From Pseudoalteromonas rubra (GTDB taxonomy: Bacteria; Pseudomonadota; Gammaproteobacteria; Enterobacterales; Alteromonadaceae), in the NCBI RefSeq assembly GCF_000967655.1, contig NZ_JXYA01000038.1, positions 1 through 64,000 on the forward strand: a stretch of 64,000 nt of DNA, read 5' to 3'. The notes beneath the pieces are model-generated. The model was given only the letters and a program-made list of their open reading frames with translations. It did no database searches and was not told where the DNA came from. Of the stretch, positions 9,562 to 18,109 are shown in pieces (position 1 is the first letter of the stretch; every line of letters begins with the position of its first letter). Both the position numbers and the translations under genes were made by a program.

Positions 9562-11474
9562 TGCAGGACATGTTTGAATTCCCGGCGGAGGAGCTGGATC
9601 ATCAGGCCTATATTACCCTACTGATCCACACCCGACGTGTGCGAGCCGCCGATGTGGCGCTGGCAAAGCTTTTGTGCCAGGGGCAGTATGACGCGGTATT
9701 TTACCTGGTTTTATTGTTGCAACGAGCAGAACAAAGTCAGCACACTTGCTTGTTACTGGCTGAGATTGACTGGCAGAATCCATTTTCTTTAAGCGCGGAC
9801 GATATGAGTGCTGGATCGGACACAGTGTCAGAGGCTCAGCATTTGCCATACACCCCGTTTGGTAACCCTGACATGGCGTTGGCAGCGTTGAATTCGCATC
9901 CGGCGGTGGGCGAAGGGCGGCCGTTGCGGTTATTTGCCGGGCGGCTATATCTGGGGCGTCTGGCGGACTATGAAGCCTACCTGAGTGACCGCTTTCAGCA
10001 GATGGCAGAGCAACCGATACAGCAAGATGCAGCGCAGTTGAGCGCCTTGCTGGACCAGTATTTTCCGCTCGACAATGCTCAGGATGTAGATTGGCAAAAG
10101 GTTGCCTGCGCCATGGCTGCATCCAGCGGGTTTTGTGTGATCACCGGAGGCCCCGGAACTGGCAAAACCACAACGGTTACCAAGTTACTGGCGATTTTAC
10201 AGTCCCTGTATACGGCTGCACCACTGAGTATTAAGCTGGTGGCTCCGACAGGCAAAGCGGCAGCCAGACTCAGCGAGTCTATCATTGGTGCGAAAGGGCG
10301 GCTCTCGCTGCCGCCCGAGTTGGCTGCGCTTATCCCGGAGCAGGCCCAAACTATTCACCGATTGCTTGGCGTGATCCCGAACACCAACCGCTTTATTCAT
10401 CATCAGCAAAACCCGCTGCATATCGATTTGTTGATAGTGGATGAAGCCTCTATGGTTGACCTGGCGCTGATGAATAAACTGGTCAGGGCGTTGCCGTCGC
10501 ATGCCAGGCTGATTTTGCTGGGTGATAAAGACCAACTGGCTTCGGTTGATACCGGCAGTATATTGAGTGACTTGTGTGGTCATCTGAAACTCGGAACGCA
10601 GCCGGCATATACCATGGATCGAGCGGCTTTTTTAAATCAAGTCTGTTTTGCCGGGCGTGATGTGCTAAAGGGCAAAGCAAGCCGTTATGCACTCGCCGAT
10701 GCCACAGCATTTTTGCAGCAAAGTCATCGCTTTAAAAGTGATAGCGGCATTGGTCAGCTGGCCTTTGCGGTTAACAACAACGATCCGCAGCAGCTGCAAC
10801 AGGTGATCAATCACGGATACAGCGATCTGAGTTTTTACGGACTGGGTGTGGATCAATATAACGCTTTGCTTGAGCGGGCGGCGGATCACTACAGCCGATA
10901 CCTGGAGGCTATCCAGAGTCACAGTGAGCCCGAAGAGGTGCACGCGTTATTCAGTCAGTACCAGCTGCTTGCAGCGGTCAGAGAAGGGCCTTATGGCGTC
11001 GCAGAGCTCAACAAGCGTATCGAGCAGAAACTTGCTCAGCGCAGTCTGGTCGCGCCGTATAGCCGCTTTTACGCCGGTATGCCGATTATGATCACGCAAA
11101 ATGACTACCAGCTTAAACTGTTTAATGGCGATATTGGCATTTTATTACCTGATGCACAGGGCCAGCTTTATGCAACCTTCATTGATGAGCAAAGCACAGT
11201 GCGACACTTTTATCCCGCAAGACTGCCCAGCTTTGAATTAGTGTATGCCATGACTATCCATAAGTCTCAGGGCTCGGAGTTTGATTACACGGCATTGATT
11301 TTGCCTCCAATCCAGCGCGCCGGTAAAGGTGTGAACCGTCAGCTGGTTTACACAGGCATTACGCGAGCAAAGCAACACCTGGAGCTCAATTGCCAGCCGC
11401 AAGTGCTGCAATTATCCATGCAAACCGAGGCAGGACGACAATCAGGAATGGCTCATAGGTTACATATTGGTTAA
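9558..11474 (+). CDS. recD: Exodeoxyribonuclease V alpha subunit RecD
   Basis: 5'-to-3' superfamily 1B helicase of RecBCD. 638 residues. The Walker A motif GGPGTGKTTT begins at residue 197; LLIVDEASMVDL is Walker B; the C-terminal AMTIHKSQGSEFD and LVYTGITRAK are helicase motifs V and VI. It begins inside the recB stop codon (ATGA overlap at 9558-9561). The first 170 residues are the RecD N-terminal domain that contacts RecB. The operon ends in a clear terminator at 11573. Confidence 0.96.
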   Translation: MMQDMFEFPAEELDHQAYITLLIHTRRVRAADVALAKLLCQGQYDAVFYLVLLLQRAEQSQHTCLLLAEIDWQNPFSLSADDMSAGSDTVSEAQHLPYTPFGNPDMALAALNSHPAVGEGRPLRLFAGRLYLGRLADYEAYLSDRFQQMAEQPIQQDAAQLSALLDQYFPLDNAQDVDWQKVACAMAASSGFCVITGGPGTGKTTTVTKLLAILQSLYTAAPLSIKLVAPTGKAAARLSESIIGAKGRLSLPPELAALIPEQAQTIHRLLGVIPNTNRFIHHQQNPLHIDLLIVDEASMVDLALMNKLVRALPSHARLILLGDKDQLASVDTGSILSDLCGHLKLGTQPAYTMDRAAFLNQVCFAGRDVLKGKASRYALADATAFLQQSHRFKSDSGIGQLAFAVNNNDPQQLQQVINHGYSDLSFYGLGVDQYNALLERAADHYSRYLEAIQSHSEPEEVHALFSQYQLLAAVREGPYGVAELNKRIEQKLAQRSLVAPYSRFYAGMPIMITQNDYQLKLFNGDIGILLPDAQGQLYATFIDEQSTVRHFYPARLPSFELVYAMTIHKSQGSEFDYTALILPPIQRAGKGVNRQLVYTGITRAKQHLELNCQPQVLQLSMQTEAGRQSGMAHRLHIG

Positions 11475-11572
11475 ATTTGTGTTTTTATCTTGTTTGTTTT
11501 TTTCTTTGGGCTACAGTTGTAAATAACGGAGATGACAGAGAGTGTTCATCTGCGTTAATAACCCAGTGATTT

Positions 11573-11600
11573 ATGCCGCCACTCACCTGGCGGCATTTTT
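11573..11600 (+). terminator. Rho-independent terminator of recCBD
   Basis: ATGCCGCC (11573-11580) pairs with GGCGGCAT (11589-11596) around an eight-base loop, followed by a T run. It lies about 100 bases after recD. Confidence 0.85.
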
Positions 11601-11707
11601 ATTGCGTGTAAATGTGAAGAACTGCGGCCTTATCTTGTAACAGTGTTGACTTTTTCAGCGGATTACGGCTTTATAAAATAAAGTAATTACTCAAAAGAAT
11701 AAGAACG

Positions 11708-12229
11708 ATGAAATCACTTGAGCAACACCTGATCAACTATGCTTTGTATCACAGAGATAAACGCAATATTGCAACCCACTTTGTGGGTGTCCCTTTAATC
11801 GTATTTGCTGTGGTCTGGATGACATTTGTGCCATTGGGCGCGTTCTTTCAGGTCCCGGTCAGTCTCTCTGCCTGCTTAATTTTGCTGGTTAGCATTTATT
11901 ATCTAGCCTTGTCGCCGACATTGGGCAGCTGGATGATAGCGTTCCTGTTGCTATGTCAGGGGGGAGCTGGTTATGCATTTAGTGCGATGGCCCAGGCAGG
12001 GGTCGATGTGGTGTGGTTTTATGTTACGGGGCTGACATTGTTTGTTGTTGGCTGGGTGGTCCAATTTGTTGGACATTATTTTGAAGGAAAGAAACCGGCT
12101 TTTGCAGACGACCTGATGGGGTTACTGATAGGTCCGCTATTTGTGATGATGGAGCTACTTAACAAAGTAGGGTGTTTTAAAGCCCTGGAGCAGCAGATAA
12201 ATAATGAGGCCGGTCCGTACCGGCCCTGA
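11708..12229 (+). CDS. Mpo1-like (DUF962) membrane protein
   Basis: 173 residues. The opening MKSLEQHLINYALYHRDKRN followed by THFVGVPL is the signature of the DUF962/Mpo1-like family; yeast Mpo1 is a dioxygenase that alpha-oxidises 2-hydroxy fatty acids. Several hydrophobic segments (about residues 25-45, 50-70, 75-100, 105-125) show an integral membrane protein, and the conserved histidines (YHRDKRNIATHF and VGHYFEGKKPAF) could bind iron as in Mpo1. Bacterial members are little studied and the substrate here is unknown. It is a single gene between convergent neighbours. Confidence 0.82.
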   Translation: MKSLEQHLINYALYHRDKRNIATHFVGVPLIVFAVVWMTFVPLGAFFQVPVSLSACLILLVSIYYLALSPTLGSWMIAFLLLCQGGAGYAFSAMAQAGVDVVWFYVTGLTLFVVGWVVQFVGHYFEGKKPAFADDLMGLLIGPLFVMMELLNKVGCFKALEQQINNEAGPYRP

Positions 12230-12244
12230 GTTGTTGATACCCGC

Positions 12245-13201
12245 TTATATTGAGATGCGGGTTTCCAGTTGGCATCCTTTAACAATGGTAATATTCTGAC
12301 AATTAAGGCGAATTTTACCATTGTTGGTTTCCAGCACGTAGGCTAGCTCTGGTGCTCTATCTCCGCCTGCCTCAGTTAGTTGCTTACGGGCGCGGTGCAC
12401 CATGATATTCATATGATTGGTTTGCACACCAAGTGCCTTGGCGAGGTCTTCGCGATAAAGCCAGCCCTGAGACTCAATGTCCATCCCATTTTGCTTATCG
12501 TCAATCCGGGTTCTTGCCAGCAGTAACATCAGGTAGTGGTGTGTGCGGCAACCTAAGTCAATTTCCTGACCTTCAAGCTCCAATGTTAAATCCGTTTTTT
12601 CCTCGTCCTGGCTCACACTAAAATTGAGTGCAATGGGTTTTACAATCGGCTGATTGTCCAGGTGCTTGGTCATGGTGGAGGTATTGGCACAGTAAAACAG
12701 CCATTGTTGACCAAACAGGGAAACTACGCCGCCATCAATCAAAGCCTGGCGGTCTGAGGTGTTTAAATCTTCCAAAAACCAGTAATTGAGCAGGGCATCG
12801 AAATACACGATATGGCTTGCTTCCTCGTCATTGGGCAACAGGATCTGGTTCTCAAGTTCAATGACTTCATTGGCATTGGTTTGCGATACCAAATACTGGC
12901 AATTGGCATTCAGGTTAGCCACGACGTAGGAGTTTTGCCCCGGGGCTGCAAAGTCAATTTTGTCATTTTCGGAGAGCTGATACGGGAGGTTTTTATCAAT
13001 CTTTTTATCATTGATCCAAATGCCGTTTGTACTGACATCGCGAATTAGCCAGGTATTATTGGCGTGTTCTATGATGGCATGATGTCGGGATATACCGGGC
13101 TTATCGACGAACGTATCCACATTAAATTTGTAACGCCCAAAAGTGTGATAACTTTTCAGGTAAATTTTTTCCAGTTTCTGTTCATCGATTAAATAAGCCA
13201 T
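12245..13201 (-). CDS. FHA-domain protein with C-terminal winged-helix-like domain
   Basis: 318 residues, cytoplasmic. Residues about 15-100 are a forkhead-associated domain with the conserved GR..(H-TFGRYKF), GISRHHAII and STNGIWIN motifs, which bind phosphothreonine. Residues about 205-310 resemble an OmpR/PhoB-type winged helix, with a YREDLAKALGVQTNHMNIMVHRARKQL helix-turn-helix-like stretch and a final beta hairpin (VLETNNGKIRLN). The arrangement suggests a transcription factor or adaptor controlled by binding a phosphorylated partner. No Ser/Thr kinase is in the window. The promoter is presumably in the 356-base gap to the CBS gene. The FHA call is firm; the DNA-binding call is moderate. 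Confidence 0.78.
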   Translation of the reverse strand: MAYLIDEQKLEKIYLKSYHTFGRYKFNVDTFVDKPGISRHHAIIEHANNTWLIRDVSTNGIWINDKKIDKNLPYQLSENDKIDFAAPGQNSYVVANLNANCQYLVSQTNANEVIELENQILLPNDEEASHIVYFDALLNYWFLEDLNTSDRQALIDGGVVSLFGQQWLFYCANTSTMTKHLDNQPIVKPIALNFSVSQDEEKTDLTLELEGQEIDLGCRTHHYLMLLLARTRIDDKQNGMDIESQGWLYREDLAKALGVQTNHMNIMVHRARKQLTEAGGDRAPELAYVLETNNGKIRLNCQNITIVKGCQLETRISI

Positions 13202-13557
13202 AAAATTTTCCTAACTTTCCGTATAAGTGACGCACGCGAATTTGCTTTTCGGTGGAGATTCTACCTTGTTGAAGGCACTATTTCCTTAGTTACCTTCAAT
13301 TTATAAAAAGAACCCGCCGCAGCGGGTACTGTTATTTCAGGAAATATTCACAATAATAATCGACCTGAAACAGGCAATTATCATGTCCGGGCAAAGACAA
13401 TTGCGAACACTATCATTGTAACCAGAACACAGGTATCTCGCCATTACAGCAGATTACACCGCGTAACCTACTCCCTTGCATAAAACACAACTATGTTCCA
13501 TATTTTTACTAGAGTGGCATCACAAGGTTCGGTCGCAGCGCCGGCAGCGGAGGGGAT
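13202..13557. other. 356-base intergenic region between divergent FHA and CBS genes
   Basis: Holds the upstream regions of both genes. The one clear structure is a terminator-like hairpin on the minus strand at 13305-13327. Only very short ORFs (15 codons or fewer) occur on the minus strand upstream of that hairpin, so any transcript ending there would most likely be non-coding. No convincing paired promoter boxes were identified. Confidence 0.5.
13305..13327 (-). terminator. Orphan rho-independent terminator, minus strand
   Basis: Read on the minus strand, ACCCGC and GCGGGT (13322-13327 and 13312-13317 on the top strand) form a hairpin with a four-base loop followed by TCTTTTTATA. No annotated minus-strand gene ends here: the next gene to the right is on the plus strand. 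Confidence 0.6.
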
Positions 13558-14148
13558 ATGAGTGAATATAAATCGCTAAAAACACTTAAATTAGAAGGGG
13601 TTTATCAGTTTTGTGATTATTCTGATGCAGAGCCGCTGAGTTTATCGAGTCCTGCCATCAAAGTGATCACCGACTTTGCCAGACGTCAGCCTCAGATGAT
13701 CCAAAAGGACGTCGACATAGATCATGCCGTTTATATGATGTTAAACGGCCATGTGCGCTCAAAGCTGGTTGTTGATCATGACGATACCTTTCTTGGCGTG
13801 GTTAATTCAAAAGACTTGTCGGGTCGGCGGGTTTTGTCCATTGCCCAGAAGCGGCAAGTATCGCGCAGTGATTTAACGGTTGAAGATGTCATGACCAAAA
13901 AACAGGACTTACATGCAATGCGCTTTACCACCGTTGCTAAAGCAAAAATAGGGGATGTCTTAGAGACGCTGAAAGAGCTTGGTCAGCAGCATGTTTTATT
14001 AATGGACGAAAAAGGGGGCCTGAGGGGGATGATTTCGTCGTCAGATATTGCCCGAGCCTTGCATGTACCCGTGAATATCTTTCAAAAAGCACACTCTTTT
14101 AGAGATATCTTTGAAATCATTCACGAGCACGGGGAGTTGATGGCCTAA
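13558..14148 (+). CDS. Tandem CBS-domain protein
   Basis: 196 residues, soluble. Two CBS motifs at about residues 45-100 (VDHDDTFLGVVNSKDLSG) and 108-175 (LLMDEKGGLRGMISSSDIARAL) form a Bateman module, which typically binds adenine nucleotides or S-adenosylmethionine and acts as an energy or metabolite sensor. No effector domain is fused. The ATG follows GGAGGGG at ideal spacing. The partner is not indicated by the neighbourhood. Confidence 0.88.
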   Translation: MSEYKSLKTLKLEGVYQFCDYSDAEPLSLSSPAIKVITDFARRQPQMIQKDVDIDHAVYMMLNGHVRSKLVVDHDDTFLGVVNSKDLSGRRVLSIAQKRQVSRSDLTVEDVMTKKQDLHAMRFTTVAKAKIGDVLETLKELGQQHVLLMDEKGGLRGMISSSDIARALHVPVNIFQKAHSFRDIFEIIHEHGELMA

Positions 14149-14160
14149 ATTACCTTTAGG

Positions 14161-15072
14161 CTACTTTTGGGCTGCCAGGTAGGCGATTGCGCCTTCGATA
14201 GCAGCAACCTGGCCATCAATACAATTTTGCGGTGTTGTATTTGGGCTGTCCGGATAAACCTCGGTGGTCGTGACATAGGGCGCATTAGTCATGCCCATAC
14301 ACAAACCAAGGTGCGTGGCGTCGTAGTTGATAACACCAAATTGTTCTACCGGTACGCCAATGAGCGCATTATGCTCATCCGCTTGGGCAATATGTGTTAC
14401 CTGTTGTACGGCATGAATGATTGCCTTTTGAAATGCAGCTTGTGGTTTCTGGGTATGACCAACCAGATAAAATCCGTCCGGAATATTCCAGTTATGATTC
14501 ACTTTGCCATCGCGCGCAGCCAGTGCCGGTCTAAATTCGCTGTTGTCTGTGTCTGTGGTTTCATGCAAGTCGATATGCAGGGCAATGGACGCCTGATATT
14601 GATTGACGTAATCCATTGCAAGCTGTGATTCCTGAGCAGGACTGTTCGCATAAAAAGAACGGTTAGGGTCTACTGCTTCTGGGTTCCAGCGGTTGATGGT
14701 TTCATAACCCCAGGGACTAATACAGGGCAGTATCAGTAGGTTGAACTGACCCTCGAAAGTTTGAGCATGTTGCTTTGCAAACGCCAGTGCACCAAGCACG
14801 CCACTGGTTTCATAGCCATGTACCCCACCAGTCACCAGTACCACTGGCAGATCTGCATGCCAGTTGGCAGATTTCAGTGCATATAGCGGATATTGGGTAT
14901 CGTAATTGAGTACACCATATTGCTCAACTCGCAAGTCTGCTTTGAGGGCATTGATAAGCGGTTCAATATCTTCGAAGTAGTCACGCTTTTTGGTTTGTGT
15001 TGCGAACCACTGCTGTTTTTCTGCTGCTTGCCAAGGTTTGCCGGCTTGCCCTATCGGGTACTGATCAGTCAT
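14161..15072 (-). CDS. M14-family zinc carboxypeptidase-like protein
   Basis: About 303 residues, no signal peptide. VLVTGGVHGYETSG contains the HxxE zinc motif (HGYE) and IALHIDLHETTD carries the third ligand His, as in the M14 carboxypeptidase / succinylglutamate desuccinylase group; DPNRSF matches the substrate-carboxylate-binding NR pair. Probably removes a C-terminal or acyl group from a small peptide or amino acid; the substrate is not predictable. I placed the start at the ATG at 15072 (MTDQYPIG) because the 19 residues encoded upstream to 15129 look non-family; this is uncertain. The next gene upstream on this strand begins 473 bases away. Confidence 0.83.
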   Translation of the reverse strand: MTDQYPIGQAGKPWQAAEKQQWFATQTKKRDYFEDIEPLINALKADLRVEQYGVLNYDTQYPLYALKSANWHADLPVVLVTGGVHGYETSGVLGALAFAKQHAQTFEGQFNLLILPCISPWGYETINRWNPEAVDPNRSFYANSPAQESQLAMDYVNQYQASIALHIDLHETTDTDNSEFRPALAARDGKVNHNWNIPDGFYLVGHTQKPQAAFQKAIIHAVQQVTHIAQADEHNALIGVPVEQFGVINYDATHLGLCMGMTNAPYVTTTEVYPDSPNTTPQNCIDGQVAAIEGAIAYLAAQK

Positions 15073-15134
15073 AACATGTCTCTTTTGTCTTGATATTTGC
15101 ATGCTAATTTGATTGTGGGTCAAGGGCAAGAGGG

Positions 15135-15545
15135 TTACGCCAGGTAACCCATATTTTTCAGACGCTGTTGTTGCTCTTTGCGTATTCTGAATGCCAGCAG
15201 TTTAATAACTCCGTGACTGGTCTTAACATGAGTCATCGTCAGACCAATATGGTTAACAAATTCAATAGATTGAATATTTTCAGCAGGAACGTAACGTTGG
15301 CGGCCGGTCAGACTGAAAAATGATAGCCCCTGGTTGCACAGTGTGACGCGTTTGTGTCCCGCCATACTCAGTAGTAAGTGAATAACCAATGCAACAGTTA
15401 CAACGCTGGCTATCGCGATTTGTACGGTGGCCAGAAATGACAGGTTGAGTTCAGTAAACAGTCCCGCCAGTGCCAATAACGCAACAACGAAAACACCAAC
15501 TACGCTGTAAAAAGCCGTATTTACTTCCAGTTTTAATTCATTCAT
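15135..15545 (-). CDS. Small membrane protein with PH-like C-terminal part
   Basis: 136 residues. Two membrane segments (about residues 12-30 and 38-62) are followed by a soluble beta-rich stretch (RVTLCNQGLSFFSL..YVPAENIQSIEF) of the bacterial PH-like type. No function can be assigned. It ends six bases from the upper start candidate of the M14 gene and could be cotranscribed with it. Confidence 0.68.
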   Translation of the reverse strand: MNELKLEVNTAFYSVVGVFVVALLALAGLFTELNLSFLATVQIAIASVVTVALVIHLLLSMAGHKRVTLCNQGLSFFSLTGRQRYVPAENIQSIEFVNHIGLTMTHVKTSHGVIKLLAFRIRKEQQQRLKNMGYLA

Positions 15546-15645
15546 TACTTGTTCCTAATTTGACATATTCCCGAGAGGCAAGAAATTTAGGAGAAGAAAA
15601 TGGAAGAAATATGAATGCCCGAAATTAAAACGGATAATTGCGATT

Positions 15646-16512
15646 TTAGGGTTGAAGTATATGCCAATCGTCAACCAAAGGGGTGATAAAGCCACACTGC
15701 CGATAAGCCTGGTAAATGAATTTCTGTGCTTTGAGTTTTGCCAAACCAAGTTGCAACGCGGCACGGGCCTCTTTTGCGTATGGATGATGCCTGGAGACCA
15801 CAAAATGTCGGCTGTCTTGAAGTGCGACTTTAATACCTTCGACAGCTTCTATTCGGTATCCTGGACCTTCATAGAAAAAAGGACGAGTGTTGTTAAACGA
15901 AACCAGCATGGCATCAACCCAGCCGTTGCTGACCAGCTTCGCCATGGTGATCCAGTCATCTTCGTGGTGCAACTGTTTGGGGTTCAGTGCTTTCAGGGTG
16001 ACCCAGTCAACGAGCCAGGCCTGACTGCTTACGATACTGACCTGGCTCAGATCCGTGGAGATCTTGTTTCGTAAAGATGCTCTATTGGTTCTGGCTGTAT
16101 AGATCCCAGCAAAATACGCGCCTTTTTCTATTATCGGTTCAGAAATATAGACATCCTCTTTAATCGTATGTGCCTGAGACAGCCAGATTGTGTCAAAGCT
16201 CATTAGCAGCAACCCGGATTCCAGCAGTTTAAGGTTCCTTGCATCATAGTTTCCGAGCGTAAAATGAAAGGGATGCGCAAAGCCTCCTTCTAACAGGGCG
16301 CGCTGTGCGATCAGAAATTCAACGACATCGCGCTGACATTTGGGATGATTGAAAATTTCAGCTGAGAATTCAGCAATGGGTTGATCGGCCAGTATTTCCT
16401 TTGCGTATTCATATATGTCTTGCTCTATTGAAATTGAGATTCGTGCGTGCGCGGGCATTACCAAGCTCAAAAAAAGTAGTAGTTTCAAATATAAACGATT
16501 CAGCCAAGACAT
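15646..16512 (-). CDS. Periplasmic solute-binding protein, family 3 type
   Basis: 288 residues with a Sec signal peptide (cleavage after MPAHA, about residue 24). The mature part has the general layout of an amino-acid type SBP (SBP_bac_3) with two lobes, including a DWITMAKLVSNGWVDAMLVSF stretch of the second lobe. No permease or ATPase lies nearby, so it may serve a sensor or a distant transporter. Ligand unknown. Confidence 0.68.
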   Translation of the reverse strand: MSWLNRLYLKLLLFLSLVMPAHARISISIEQDIYEYAKEILADQPIAEFSAEIFNHPKCQRDVVEFLIAQRALLEGGFAHPFHFTLGNYDARNLKLLESGLLLMSFDTIWLSQAHTIKEDVYISEPIIEKGAYFAGIYTARTNRASLRNKISTDLSQVSIVSSQAWLVDWVTLKALNPKQLHHEDDWITMAKLVSNGWVDAMLVSFNNTRPFFYEGPGYRIEAVEGIKVALQDSRHFVVSRHHPYAKEARAALQLGLAKLKAQKFIYQAYRQCGFITPLVDDWHILQP

Positions 16513-16731
16513 AGCGACTTCCTGTAAGTACTAAGGCTAGTCTAGTTCACAGCCTATCAGTTGACTATTTTTAAAGTGACAACCCGAGTTTTGTAGAATA
16601 TGTTTGAATGCTATGGGTGCTGTTGTTTTTGTCAGCACCTGGGCGTCAGGTATCTTAAATGGGTCAGGTGGATCGGCGCAGATACCTGTGTCTTGATTGG
16701 TCGGCGTTATCTCAATTACAAGGAAACCAAT

Positions 16732-17124
16732 ATGAAATTTGAACAACTGTTGAACCACTTTGATATGGGAATATGTGTGGAGCAATTGCAAAAAGAATCC
16801 TTGTTGGATATTGCGTTGCTGTTTGTTTGTATCGATGAAAAGATTGAAACCGAGGAAATGGAGATTGTTCGGGATTGGGCAAATACGCTTCATTGGAACT
16901 CTGCCATTGCACTGCAGGACTATATGGATGATGCTTTGGGTAAGTGCCTGATAGCGATTAAGCAAGATGAGACAGAGTGTTTTATTCAGCACAGATTGAG
17001 TCACATTGTCGATAAACCCATGCGTGAGCTGGCAGTGTCGATAGCCCACAGGATCAGCGAAGCCAATGGCGAGGTTTGCGACAGTGAAAAGCGTGCATTG
17101 GCTATGCTGGAAAGCGAGATATAG
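16732..17124 (+). CDS. TerB-like domain protein
   Basis: 130 residues, all helical and acidic. FVCIDEKIETEEMEIVRDWANTL and ISEANGEVCDSEKRALAMLE resemble the two acidic metal-binding repeats of the tellurite-resistance TerB / DjlA N-terminal fold. Start chosen at the ATG at 16732 after AAGGAAA; the longer reading from 16600 adds a Cys- and Trp-rich segment unlikely to be real. It is a single gene and its role is unknown. Confidence 0.7.
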   Translation: MKFEQLLNHFDMGICVEQLQKESLLDIALLFVCIDEKIETEEMEIVRDWANTLHWNSAIALQDYMDDALGKCLIAIKQDETECFIQHRLSHIVDKPMRELAVSIAHRISEANGEVCDSEKRALAMLESEI

Positions 17125-17158
17125 GGAAGGTCCCCTATATCTGACTGCAGATAAGTGT

Positions 17159-18097
17159 TTACTTAAGTGCGTCCGCTACTTCGGCTATCTTCTGTCTGAG
17201 CCAGATGTGGCTGGCGTCGCGGTGTAGCAGCGGACTCCAGATCATATCCAACTCAAATGGCGGAATAGGAAAAGGTGGCTCCAGTATCGCCAGGTTTGGG
17301 TCGTCACTGTAGATATTCGCCGCTTTTGATGGCAAGGTTGCAATCAGGTTTTGCTCTTTGGCAAGGTGAATGGCAACGTGATAATTTCGCGTAAATGTGG
17401 CGATGTTACGGTGTTTGCCGAAGTGGGCTAACGCTTCGTCTACCCAGCCCAGCTTTTGTACATCCGCTGGATCCATCCCGACACCGACTCCGAAGCCGGT
17501 TTTACTTACCCAGATATGCCGGGCTTTGAGATAAGCATCCAAATTAAAATTTGCTTTGATCGGGTTATCCGACTTAATCAGGCAGCAAAAGCTGTCTTTC
17601 CAGATCCGTTTGTGATGAAAAGACTGAGGTAAGTTTTCAAAGCGGTTGATGGCCATGTCAACCTTACCATTTTCTACATCGTGAAAAGTCACGTCACTGG
17701 GCGTAAGGATGTCGAGTGTGGTATCCGGCGCTTCCATATGCAGTTTATTAAGTAGCTTAGGAGCCAATGTACTGGCTGCGTAATCACTGGCCATGATACG
17801 AAATACGCGTTTACTCTGCCGGGGATCGAATTCGCGGTTAGGTGCTAGTGTTTCCTCCAGTGTCATCAAAATACCACGGATCACAGGCTGGAGTTCGAGT
17901 GCCCGCTCTGTCGGGACCATGCCCTCACTGGTACGTACAAGGATCGGATCGTTAAACAAGTTTCTGAGCCGCTTCAGGCCATTACTCATTGCAGGCTGGG
18001 TAATACTCAGCTGGTTTGCCGCACGGGTGACGTTACATTCTCGTAATAGTGTATCTAGGTAGACCAGTAGATTCAGATCAATTTTGCTTATGTTCAC
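17159..18097 (-). CDS. LysR-family transcriptional regulator
   Basis: 312 residues. An N-terminal winged helix-turn-helix (residues 5-65: LLRECNVTRAANQLSITQPAMSN then LRNLFNDPILVR) and a periplasmic-binding-like effector domain (residues 90-300). It begins 12 bases after aceK and runs in the same direction, so it is probably cotranscribed with it. Most LysR genes are divergent from their target; here the arrangement suggests a link to the glyoxylate/TCA branch point, but that is inference. Confidence 0.9.
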   Translation of the reverse strand: MNISKIDLNLLVYLDTLLRECNVTRAANQLSITQPAMSNGLKRLRNLFNDPILVRTSEGMVPTERALELQPVIRGILMTLEETLAPNREFDPRQSKRVFRIMASDYAASTLAPKLLNKLHMEAPDTTLDILTPSDVTFHDVENGKVDMAINRFENLPQSFHHKRIWKDSFCCLIKSDNPIKANFNLDAYLKARHIWVSKTGFGVGVGMDPADVQKLGWVDEALAHFGKHRNIATFTRNYHVAIHLAKEQNLIATLPSKAANIYSDDPNLAILEPPFPIPPFELDMIWSPLLHRDASHIWLRQKIAEVADALK

Positions 18098-18109
18098 TGT
18101 GTTCCTTTA

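Noticed and set aside
16537..17049. 170-codon minus-strand ORF opposite the TerB-like gene
   Set aside because: The plus-strand frame has the ribosome site and domain features; the minus frame has neither.
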